Part shown: positions 1 to 5,916 of the stretch, piece by piece | Position numbering within the stretch: position 1 is the first letter of the stretch | How the letters are laid out: every line of letters starts with the position of its first letter | Source of the DNA: Burkholderiales bacterium | Lineage (GTDB): Bacteria > Pseudomonadota > Gammaproteobacteria > Burkholderiales > Burkholderiaceae_C | Length of the DNA stretch: 13,397 nucleotides | Reading direction: 5' to 3' | NCBI GenBank assembly: GCA_947474415.1 | Contig: CANJKD010000010.1 | Span: 1 to 13,397, forward strand | Notes under the pieces: generated by a model | Databases searched by the model: none | The model's input: the letters and a program-made list of their open reading frames with translations, nothing else | Told to the model about the DNA's origin: nothing | Position numbers and translations under genes: made by a program

Positions 1-234
1 CTCATGATGACCTACCCCATGACCACGGGGCGCAACTTCGACGAGATCCTGCGCGCGCTCGACTCGATGCAGCTCACCGCCAAGTACAGGGTGGCCACGC
101 CGGTGAACTGGCAGCCCGGGCAGGACGTCATCATCGCTGGCTCGGTGAGCGACGAAGACGCGAAGAAGATCTACCCTGACGGCTGGAGCGCGCCCAAGCC
201 CTACCTGCGCATCGTCAAGCAACCCGGGACCTGA
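1..234 (+). CDS. 1-Cys peroxiredoxin (Prx6/AhpC-TSA type), C-terminal part, cut by window edge
   Basis: The frame is open from base 1 and encodes about 77 residues ending at TGA 232-234. The protein opens with [22 protein letters not shown] and continues with a TPVNW-PG-D segment, [11 protein letters not shown] and [10 protein letters not shown]. This is the characteristic C-terminal arm of 1-Cys (Prx6-class) peroxiredoxins, which reduce hydrogen and organic peroxides in the cytoplasm. The conserved [11 protein letters not shown] helix and the PYLR tail are recognisable from family knowledge. The catalytic N-terminal PVCTTE region lies outside the window, so activity cannot be judged. The gene stops 4 bp before the cysE start codon, so the two were probably co-transcribed before cysE was interrupted. 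The in-frame ATG codons near base 4 are internal, not starts. Confidence 0.88.
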   Translation, partial: LMMTYPMTTGRNFDEILRALDSMQLTAKYRVATPVNWQPGQDVIIAGSVSDEDAKKIYPDGWSAPKPYLRIVKQPGT

Positions 235-238
235 AAGC

Positions 239-363
239 ATGTTCAAGCGCCTGCACGAAGACATCGCCGGCATCCTCGAGCGCGACCCCGCCGCGCGCGG
301 GGCGTGGGAGGTGCTGACCTGCTACCCTGGCCTGCATGCGCTGGTGCTGCACCGGCGGGCGAG
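239..363 (+). pseudogene. cysE: Serine O-acetyltransferase, N-terminal fragment interrupted by IS
   Basis: ATG at 239 begins [20 protein letters not shown], followed by a segment with the core [16 protein letters not shown]. This matches the N-terminal helical domain of bacterial serine acetyltransferases, which make O-acetylserine for cysteine synthesis; relatives continue LAH-LW and so on. After HRRA (about 361) the similarity stops and the insertion sequence begins at 364. The reading frame runs 47 codons to a TGA at 380-382 inside the IS. Neither the left-handed beta-helix hexapeptide domain nor any active-site residue is present, so this fragment cannot be functional. The missing part is not found on the far side of the IS within this window. 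Confidence 0.8.
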
Positions 364-395
364 TGACCTTGCCCTTGATTGACGTAGTACATAGC
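364..395 (+). repeat. Left terminal inverted repeat of the IS3-family element
   Basis: It reads TGACCTTGCC at the outer end and GACGTA further in. It aligns without gaps to the reverse complement of 1601-1632, with 22 of 32 identical bases, including seven in a row in the outer part (CCTTGCC). It lies just beyond the orfB stop at 403-405, the expected place for the downstream end of an IS3 element. Confidence 0.7.
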
Positions 396-402
396 GACTC
401 GG

Positions 403-1265
403 TTACGCGGCTTTCTTTGCCTGGCCCGCGCGCCAGTTTGCTTCGAACCTCATCGGGCTCACATAGCCCAACGTGGAGTGAAGTCTGCGATGGTTGTAGA
501 ACGTCAACCAGTCGATTACCTCGTCCTTGGCCTCGCGCTGGGTGGCGAATTTCCTGCCGTACAACCTGCCTACTTTCAGGCTGCCCCACAGGCTTTCGGT
601 CGGCGCATTATCCCAGCAGTTTCCCTTGCGACTCATCGAGCTGAGCATGCCGTAGCTGGTCAGCGCAGCCTGGAACGAGTGGCTGCAGTATTGACTGCCC
701 CGGCCCGAGTGGAAGATCAACCCCGGCGTCGGATGACGCCTGAACCAAGCCACGCGCAGTGCGTCCGTCACCAGGCTGGTTTGAATGTGCGGCTGCATGC
801 CCCAGCCCACCACTTGGCGGCTGAACAGATCGGTCACGCAGGCCAGGTAAAGCGAGCCCTCATCGGTGGCGATGTAGGTGATGTCGCTGCTCCACACGCG
901 ATCCGGCTCGCTCGGTAAGCAGTCCCTGGCCAGCAGATTCCCGGCCAGTGGCAAGCTGTGTTTGCTGTCGGTGGTGACGACGAACTTCCTCTTGCCCCGG
1001 GCCTTGATGCCATGCGCCTGCATGCGCCGCTGAACACGGTCCTTGCCCACCTGGATGCCTCGCGCCAGCAACTCCTTCCATACCCTTGGCCAACCGTATT
1101 CGCCTTTGACCTCGGCGTGGATGGCGCAGATGTGGGCACACTGGGCCGGTCCTGAGCGCGCCTGCGTTGGTGCTCGAAGTAGCCACTGACGCTAACGTTC
1201 AGCACCTCGCAGATCAGCGTGATCGGCCACACCGCGCGGAACAGAAAAATCCAGGCGTACTTCAC
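403..1265 (-). pseudogene. IS3-family transposase OrfB, frameshifted and missing a catalytic Asp
   Basis: OrfB opens at a GTG (1265-1263) overlapping the orfA stop, with MKYAWIFLFRAVWPITLICE and an HTH-like LNVSVSGYFEHQRRR. The frame then breaks around 1130-1150. The protein resumes in another frame as AIHAEVKGEYGWP and runs through the rve integrase core to TAA at 403-405. The core shows the first catalytic Asp in SSDITYIATDEG (codon 885-883) and the Glu in NAPTESLWG (597-595). The second Asp, normally HSDRGSQY, reads HSGRGSQY (codon 705-703, GGC instead of GAC). In relatives I remember, the broken stretch is roughly a dozen residues longer, so a short out-of-frame deletion is likely. Two independent lesions make it inactive. 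Confidence 0.85.
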
Positions 1266-1567
1266 CGCGACTCCGTCGCAAAGTACGCCGTCGCGTTTTT
1301 GGAATGTCGCGCTCCATCTTCACGCACGTCAGCTGCGGCGCGCAGCCTCGCAAGCTCCATCTGCTCGGCACTCACAGGGCGTTCTCCGGCGCCTTTCAGA
1401 GCCCCCTGGTCGGCCAGCCTCGCCCAATTGCTCAGGGTCTGCTTGGGCGCCCCCAACACGCGCGCCGTCACCGACGCCTCCTGCCCGGCCTTGACCAGCC
1501 GCACGGCCTCCAGCTTGAACTCCAGCGTGTACCGCGCCCGGTGATTCGATCCGTCCTCCTTGCTCAT
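1262..1567 (-). CDS. IS3-family OrfA (HTH DNA-binding protein) with a scrambled C-terminal stretch
   Basis: The 101-residue frame starts MSKEDG, with a helix-turn-helix region YTLEFKLEAVRLVKAGQE...VLGAPKQTLSNW typical of IS3 OrfA, and the family landmark PVSAEQMELARLR. Residues 78-90 (1298-1336) do not read as family-like. In the neighbouring frame the same bases read LTCVKMERDIPK, close to the usual VKMERDILKK. So there appears to have been one extra base followed by one lost base, restoring the frame before ATAYFATESR. The A-rich slippery run expected here for the programmed -1 frameshift is reduced to CCAAAAACG. This OrfA is open but probably not a normal partner for OrfB. Confidence 0.8.
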   Translation of the reverse strand: MSKEDGSNHRARYTLEFKLEAVRLVKAGQEASVTARVLGAPKQTLSNWARLADQGALKGAGERPVSAEQMELARLRAAADVREDGARHSKNATAYFATESR

Positions 1568-1600
1568 CTTTGGTGCTCCTTGAATGCATTTTCAGCTTCA

Positions 1601-1632
1601 GCGATGGAGTACGTTTTTCGGCGGCAAGGCCA
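1601..1632 (-). repeat. Right terminal inverted repeat of the IS3-family element
   Basis: Read on the minus strand it starts TGGCCTTGCC and contains AACGTA. It matches the left end (364-395) at 22 of 32 positions in register. It lies 33 bp upstream of the orfA start codon, the normal position for the transposase-proximal end. The lrp-like sequence starts directly outside it. Confidence 0.7.
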
Positions 1633-2003
1633 GTCAAGGCAGTTGTCGCATGGTTTGAAGATCAGGCGGGCTCGAGACCGAAGGCGTGATCAAGCGCTAC
1701 ATGATCGACATGGATCGCGCCAAGCTGGGCTTCCGGGATTCGGTGATCGTCCAGGTGACGCTCGAAAGTCACTCCGACGAGACGCTCTACGAGTTCGGCC
1801 GAGCGCTGTCGGCGATTCCCGAGGTGGTCGAGGCCCACCTCGTCTCGGGCGACTACGACGACCACATCCGCATCGCGGTTCGCGACACGCGCGACCGCGA
1901 GCGGCTGCTTCGAGAAAAGCTCCACAAGATTCCGGGGATACGCCATGGCAAGTCGCATTTCGTGCTGCGCGTTCTCAAGGAGACGAGTGAACCGCTGGAG
2001 TAG
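1633..2003 (+). pseudogene. Lrp/AsnC-family regulator, C-terminal fragment next to IS
   Basis: From 1686 a clean frame reads VIKRYMIDMDRAKLGFRDSV, then VQVTLESHSDETLYEF, IPEVVEAHLVSGDYDDHIRI and LREKLHKIPGIRHGKSHFVL. This is the linker and complete RAM (ligand-sensing, oligomerising) domain of Lrp/AsnC transcription factors. It ends at TAG 2001-2003. Upstream, LETEGVIKRY joins to LSHGLKIRR only if one G is removed from the GGG at 1668-1670, so there is also a single-base frameshift. The winged-HTH domain is absent because the IS begins at 1632. A GTG at 1686 could start a free-standing 105-residue RAM domain, but I see no convincing ribosome binding site, and without the HTH it would not bind DNA. 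It converges on the hydratase gene. Confidence 0.82.
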
Positions 2004-2113
2004 TCGGCGCGCCCTGGTGTTGGCGATATTTGGTCGGCATCGCCCGCGCTTGTCGGTCAGTTGCCGGTCAGTTGGCGGCGGGCGTCAACCCAGCGACGTC
2101 ATGGTGGGCAGCG

Positions 2114-2983
2114 TCAAGCTGCGCTGTCACCGTATTGCAGGCAGACGAGCCCCAGGGCGCCGAAGTCGGCCGTCACCCGATCGCCTGGCTCGACGGGCAG
2201 CGGGATCATGCAAGTCCCGGTCGATACCCGCTGCCCTGCGCCCAGGCCGATGCCGAGCCGGGACAGTTCGTTGACCAGCCACGTCAATGCGATGCGGGGG
2301 TCACCGAGTACCGCGGCACCCGTGCCGGAGCGCTGCAGAACCGCGTGTCCGTTGCGTTCGATGCGCGCGCCTACTTCATGGCGGCTCAGATCGATCGAAC
2401 GCCATCCTGCCGACGCCGGCTCGCCAAAAACAAAGCAGCCCGCGCACGAGTTGTCGGCGATCAGCTGTGCTTCACCCGCGTTCGCAAAGTCGGCAAAGCG
2501 CGAAGCGGGCATCTCGATGGCGGGACGCATCGAATCGACTGCCGCCAGCACCTCGTCGACCGAATAGGGCGCGCTGCGCGAAGGCATGTCGCGCCCAAAG
2601 CCGAACGCGAACTCCGGCTCGGCGACCTTCATGCGGTTGCCCAGGGTCGGCACGATTCCGTCTGGGGTACACACCTGACGTTTGAAGATTCTGCCCGCCT
2701 GCGGGCCGTCAACACCGATGTGCTTTTGACCGCCCTGGCTGGTGGCAGCGATCTTCCAGCCGACGAGTTCGTCACGCAACGCGTCGCCCAGCCGGGCTTG
2801 AATCGCGTAGCCGGCGTCGCGCGACGACGGTCGGCAGGCTTCGGGCAACACATCGATGGCCTGCCCCGTACGCATGCTCTCTGCCAGGATGAGCGCGCCT
2901 TGCAGTGGCTTGTCGTCGGCCTCGGCGTGGCCCTCGGCGCTGAGCCTCGCAGCGCCGGGTGTTCGAGATGACGGTGTCGACAA
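2114..2983 (-). CDS. 2-keto-4-pentenoate hydratase / fumarylacetoacetase-family enzyme
   Basis: The 289-residue protein is of the MhpD/XylJ type. These enzymes hydrate 2-oxopent-4-enoate or a close relative in aromatic meta-cleavage pathways, or decarboxylate oxalocrotonate. Visible family marks are GWKIAATS (Lys77), a probable metal-binding pair in AEPEFAFGFG (Glu122, Glu124) with a third Glu in RPAIEMP (Glu157), GDPRIALTWLVNEL, and the C-terminal STGTC...PLPVEPGDRVTADFG. The start is TTG at 2983-2981, chosen because AGGAGG (2991-2996) lies exactly 7 bases upstream and no in-frame ATG is better placed. It lies 103 bp downstream of the MFS permease gene on the same strand, suggesting uptake and breakdown of one substrate. 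Hydratase and decarboxylase members look alike, so the exact reaction is open. Confidence 0.85.
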   Translation of the reverse strand: MSTPSSRTPGAARLSAEGHAEADDKPLQGALILAESMRTGQAIDVLPEACRPSSRDAGYAIQARLGDALRDELVGWKIAATSQGGQKHIGVDGPQAGRIFKRQVCTPDGIVPTLGNRMKVAEPEFAFGFGRDMPSRSAPYSVDEVLAAVDSMRPAIEMPASRFADFANAGEAQLIADNSCAGCFVFGEPASAGWRSIDLSRHEVGARIERNGHAVLQRSGTGAAVLGDPRIALTWLVNELSRLGIGLGAGQRVSTGTCMIPLPVEPGDRVTADFGALGLVCLQYGDSAA

Positions 2984-2990
2984 TTCAAAT

Positions 2991-2996
2991 CCTCCT
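2991..2996 (-). promoter_or_regulatory. Strong ribosome binding site that fixes a TTG start
   Basis: On the minus strand the bases read AAGGAGG, a near-perfect anti-16S match, followed by 7 bases and then the TTG start codon of the hydratase. This is one of the few strong Shine-Dalgarno sequences in the window, and it decides between TTG and other candidates. Confidence 0.75.
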
Positions 2997-3086
2997 TCGT
3001 GGTGTCAGAAACCGCAGTCAGGCCCTTGAGCCGTGCAAGCGCCGCAGTGCGGGAAAGGCCTTCGGGTTCTGATGACCCAGGCGCTG

Positions 3087-4388
3087 CTATCGGCGCTCAG
3101 TGCGCACTGCGAGTACCAGCACGGCACCCAGGACCAAGAAGGCAGCGAGAAGATGCAGCCCGGCGTCGGTGCTGTGGGTGATGTCCTTGATGACGCCGAT
3201 CAGGAACGGCGCGCTGAAGCCGGAGAGGTTGCCGAACGAGTTGATGAAGGCGATGCCGGCCGCAGCCGCCGTGCCGCCGAGCAGCGCTGTCGGCAGGCCC
3301 CAGAAGACCGGCAGCGTCGTCATGATTCCCATGGTCGCGATGGTCAGGCCCACCATCGACATCGCGGGGTTGGCGTGAAAACTCACGCTCAGCATCAGCC
3401 CCGCAGCGCCGGCGATCGCCGCCAGTGCCGCATGCCAGCGGCGTTCGCGATGGCGATCAGCGCTGCGCGCCGTCAGGTACATCGCGACCACTCCGAACGA
3501 CCAGGGAATGGCGCTCAGCAGCCCGACGTTCAGGGGATCGGCCACGCCGATCGACTTGATGATGGCGGGCAACCAGAAACTGATGCCGTACAGCCCCGAG
3601 ACAAAGCAGAAATACACCAGCGCCAGCAGCCAGACCTTGGGATTGAACAGTGCGTCGAAGACGCCGCCCTTGGCCTTGGTCGATTCCTCGGCAGCGATGT
3701 CGCGAGAGATCAGGTCGCGTTCGGCCTGGGTGAGCCACTTGGCATCGCGAAGCCGGTCCTCCAGATAGAACAGCACCACGAAGCCGAGCGCAAGAGACGG
3801 CAAACCTTGCAGCAGGAACAGCCACTGCCAACCTGCCCAGCCGTTCATTCCATTCATGCTCTTGAGGATCCAGCCCGACAACGGCCCGCCGATGATGCCG
3901 GCGAATGCGACGGCCGTCATGAACAGCGAGGTCGCCCGCCCGCGCCGCTCGGCCGGGTACCAGTAGGTGAGGTACAGGATGATGCCGGGGAAGAAGCCGG
4001 CTTCGGCAGCACCGAGAAGAAAGCGGATGGCATAGAACGACATCGGCGACCAAACGAACATCGACGCTGCCGACAACAGACCCCACGAGATCATGATGCG
4101 GGCGATCCAGCGGCGCGCGCCGGCTTTGTGAAGCATCACGTTGCTCGGTATCTCGAAGATGAAGTAGCCGATGAAGAAGATGCCGGCACCCAGGCCGTAC
4201 ATGGCGTCGCTGAACTGCAGCGCGCTTTGCATCTGAAGCACTGCGAAGCCGACGTTGACGCGGTCAAGGTAGGCGGCGATGTAGCAGATGAAGAGCAGGG
4301 GAATCAGCCGCATGCCGACCTTGCGGTACACCGCGTCCGCTTCTGATTCGGCCACACCCATGTCCAGTGCGCTGGTGGAAGTATTCAT
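3087..4388 (-). CDS. MFS permease, anion:cation symporter (ACS) family
   Basis: This is an inner-membrane transporter of about 433 residues with twelve hydrophobic segments. The first helix ends in the ACS signature AYLDRVNVGFA. It is followed by the SNVMLHKAGARRWIARIM loop after helix 2, and then RFLLGAAEAGFFPGIILYLTYWYP and RGRATSLFM. A long cytoplasmic loop (LTQAERDLISRDIAAEES) separates the two six-helix halves, as usual. ACS members import organic anions such as tartrate, phthalate, glucarate or hydroxyphenylacetate. The downstream hydratase suggests an aromatic or keto-acid substrate, but specificity cannot be read here. I start at ATG 4388 (MNTSTSALDM) because the family N-terminus is short; an in-frame ATG at 4424 would add 12 residues, and neither has a clear ribosome site. 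The stop is TAG at 3087-3089. Confidence 0.88.
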   Translation of the reverse strand: MNTSTSALDMGVAESEADAVYRKVGMRLIPLLFICYIAAYLDRVNVGFAVLQMQSALQFSDAMYGLGAGIFFIGYFIFEIPSNVMLHKAGARRWIARIMISWGLLSAASMFVWSPMSFYAIRFLLGAAEAGFFPGIILYLTYWYPAERRGRATSLFMTAVAFAGIIGGPLSGWILKSMNGMNGWAGWQWLFLLQGLPSLALGFVVLFYLEDRLRDAKWLTQAERDLISRDIAAEESTKAKGGVFDALFNPKVWLLALVYFCFVSGLYGISFWLPAIIKSIGVADPLNVGLLSAIPWSFGVVAMYLTARSADRHRERRWHAALAAIAGAAGLMLSVSFHANPAMSMVGLTIATMGIMTTLPVFWGLPTALLGGTAAAAGIAFINSFGNLSGFSAPFLIGVIKDITHSTDAGLHLLAAFLVLGAVLVLAVRTERR

Positions 4389-4500
4389 CGGCGGGTCTCG
4401 GTAGGAAGCGAAGGGTTCGATCATCTTCGACTGTGTCGCATGGCGAGCGGTTTTCCTCAGAGGGTTAGCGCTTGGTTGCCATAGGGCTTGCAGAGCCGGG

Positions 4501-4517
4501 CATCTGCAATGCAGATG
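4501..4517. promoter_or_regulatory. Palindrome upstream of the MFS gene, possible LysR-type operator
   Basis: CATCTGCA and TGCAGATG form perfect 8-base arms around a single A. The core fits the T-N11-A rule of LysR-type boxes (T4503, A4515). It lies about 113 bp upstream of the permease start, a plausible operator position for the permease-hydratase transcript. It also lies at the edge of the IS91-type relic and could belong to that. No regulator gene is adjacent in the window. Confidence 0.35.
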
Positions 4518-4531
4518 GGCCGCAGGCCTGA

Positions 4532-5050
4532 ATGATGAAGCTGCTCACCCGCTCGGGGGTGTTGATCGACGAGGAGGATTCGACTTGCGTGGCCGACCGC
4601 GACCGCGACCGCGACCGCGACTCGAACGAGGCCCGCTCTCTCAGGCCGCTGCAGGCGGCCGCGTGAACCGGTCAGCTCGCCTTCGGTCCGCGCGCGCCGA
4701 GAGAGACGCCGCGTCACACCGCTTGCCGGCCGTTCGTCAAGCCTGTGTCGACGCGCCGCATGGTGCGGGCGTGGCGCCGCACGTTCACGCGCTGCGAGGC
4801 GATCGCGGCGCTGTGCAATCGAATCCAGGCGTGCCCGCTGGCCGGGGTGAAGCGCTTGTCGCGACCACGGTGCGGTGTGCGTCGCTCCAGGCACCGAACA
4901 TCGGCGGGCTGTCGCGCAAGGCCATCTTTCATGAGTTCGACGCGAGGCCGCCGATGCGGCCTGCGCGCCATCAGCGCCGAGTCAGCGGTGCGCAGTCGGG
5001 AGATGGGCAAGAGGGTCGTCAGCGGGTACGGGCCATGCGCTGACGGATGA
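4532..5050 (+). pseudogene. IS91-family transposase, degraded C-terminal relic
   Basis: A single frame reads MMKLLTRSGVLIDEEDSTCVAD, an Asp-Arg repeat, then NEARSLRPLQAAA, a TGA stop (4664-4666), then TGQLAFGPRA. Remembered IS91-type transposases read MKLLTR-G-L-E-Q/EG-TYLAD, S-EARSLRPLQAAACTYRIAFGPRAGQKVL, so the match spans the stop. Further on, TAC-P and a later LC-(x)2-I stand at the same spacing as the TAC-P...LCRYITRPAL segment of the family, with about eight residues apparently lost between. After about 4860 similarity fades. The catalytic HUH and Tyr region is absent, and the piece is bounded upstream by a TGA at 4529. It is a transposon remnant with no coding value. The rest of 4425-5126 shows no other gene. 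Family assignment rests on memory of relatives. Confidence 0.62.
4595..4621 (+). repeat. Hexamer tandem repeat, 4.5 copies of GACCGC
   Basis: Four perfect copies of GACCGC plus a final GAC encode Asp-Arg repeated four times and a closing Asp in the relic transposase frame. This acidic spot is variable and Asp-rich in related transposases (for example DNDNDSDEAR), so slippage within a codon-biased acidic stretch is a likely origin. It is not a CRISPR: the unit is 6 bp with no spacers. Confidence 0.85.
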
Positions 5051-5126
5051 CCGCAGCCCATCTCAAGCCCTGTTTCAGGCTTGCCGCTCGGCGACACGTC
5101 ATACCCGCGACTGCCGGCGCCCGCGC

Positions 5127-5909
5127 TCACGCCATCGGCTTCAGCCCACGCAGGCGCAGATGAGCTGCACCGTCCCATTCGACCGGCAACTGGTTCCTGG
5201 CCTGCAGGTAGTGGTGCGTGAACACCGCCAGGTAGGCTTCCAGCGTCTGCCCGGCCAGGGGTTCGCCCGCCAGGTCAAGGCACAGGGCGGCCACCTCGCT
5301 GGTGCAGAAATGGTCGTCGCGGCGCGAGCGGCGCAGCTTGTATTGCGAGATCTGCTCGGGTTGCAGGCTCAGCACCGGCAGGTGGTCCAGGTAAGGGCTT
5401 CGGCGGAACATCTTGCGCGCTTCGGTCCAGGTGGCGTCGAGCAGGATGAACAACGGGCGCTGGCCGGCCATGGCCGTGGCAGCCGCGGTGTCGGGCGCTT
5501 GAACGGTGTGCACCACCCGCGCGGGCGGCGCATATTCGCCCGGAAACACCACATGCGGCTGCCATTGCCGGTCGCTCAGCAAGGCCAGCAGGGCGGGGTC
5601 GGTTTCGGTGCGGGCCCAGCCGAAGGCAAAGGTGTCGGCCACCACATCGGCGATCAACCAGCCGGTGTTGCTGGGCTTGAGCGGCTCGATGTCGGCCATC
5701 AGCAGGCACACGCCCGAGCGTGTGGGCAGCACCGGGCGCAAGGCGCACATGCAGTGGCTGGGCACCAGCCGGCAGCCGGCGCAGCGCTCGCGCTTGAAGC
5801 CGCCGCGAACGAGAAAGGGTTTGGTGCTGCGTGCCAGTCGGGCGGCCCGCAGGCGGGAGACGGCATGCGGCGCGGAATGCGGCAGGGCGGGGAGTGGGAA
5901 ATCGGGCAT
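5127..5909 (-). CDS. DTW-domain protein, tRNA-uridine aminocarboxypropyltransferase family
   Basis: The 260-residue protein belongs to the DTW family (TapT/YfiP-like). Members transfer the 3-amino-3-carboxypropyl group of S-adenosylmethionine onto uridine in tRNA to give acp3U. A cysteine cluster CAGC...CMC (Cys43, Cys46, Cys53, Cys55) probably binds zinc. The naming motif appears as DATWTEARKM (Asp158, Thr160, Trp161), followed by SPYLDHLP and the basic YKLRRSRRDDHFCTSEV segment. The start MPDFPLPALP at 5909 is preferred to the longer frame reaching 5999, which would run deep into the preceding gene. With this start the gene begins 7 bp after the prolyl oligopeptidase stop, so the two are probably co-transcribed. 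No strong ribosome site is visible. Which tRNA position it modifies cannot be told. Confidence 0.88.
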   Translation of the reverse strand: MPDFPLPALPHSAPHAVSRLRAARLARSTKPFLVRGGFKRERCAGCRLVPSHCMCALRPVLPTRSGVCLLMADIEPLKPSNTGWLIADVVADTFAFGWARTETDPALLALLSDRQWQPHVVFPGEYAPPARVVHTVQAPDTAAATAMAGQRPLFILLDATWTEARKMFRRSPYLDHLPVLSLQPEQISQYKLRRSRRDDHFCTSEVAALCLDLAGEPLAGQTLEAYLAVFTHHYLQARNQLPVEWDGAAHLRLRGLKPMA

Positions 5910-5916
5910 GCGGCGT

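Larger units (their letters stand above)
364..1632 (-). mobile_element. IS3-family insertion sequence, degenerate, about 1.27 kb
   Basis: The element contains an orfA (HTH) and an orfB (DDE integrase core), both on the minus strand, which is the IS3-family plan. The ends are imperfect inverted repeats. Reading inward, the left end starts TGACCTTGCC and the right end TGGCCTTGCC, and 22 of the first 32 positions match. The length fits the family. No target-site duplication is visible: the three bases outside are GAG on the left and GTC on the right. The outside genes also differ, with a cysE 5' part on the left and an lrp-type 3' part on the right. The transposase is damaged by a frameshift in orfB and loss of a catalytic Asp, so the copy should be immobile on its own. 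Inverted-repeat limits were found by eye. Confidence 0.85.

Noticed and set aside
1658..1664. An alternative right end of the IS at 1664 (TGATCTT on the minus strand)
   Set aside because: Only about seven outer bases resemble the left end, whereas 1601-1632 matches over 32 positions. The lrp-like sequence already starts before 1664.
2054..2075. A short direct duplication of CGGTCAGTTG between the lrp remnant and the hydratase
   Set aside because: It occurs only twice in tandem, with no coding or regulatory context. It may be simple slippage.
3033..4346. A 437-codon plus-strand frame opposite the MFS permease
   Set aside because: The product is hydrophilic and low-complexity, the expected complement of membrane-helix codons. 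The minus strand gives a clear twelve-helix transporter.
4595..4621. Short tandem repeat considered as a CRISPR or iteron array
   Set aside because: The unit is a 6-bp hexamer with no spacers and only 4.5 copies, inside a transposase relic and in codon register.
5064..5083. A 6-bp stem hairpin (CAAGCC/GGCTTG) after the DTW gene as a terminator
   Set aside because: The stem is short and no T-run follows on the minus strand. It is too weak to list as a feature.
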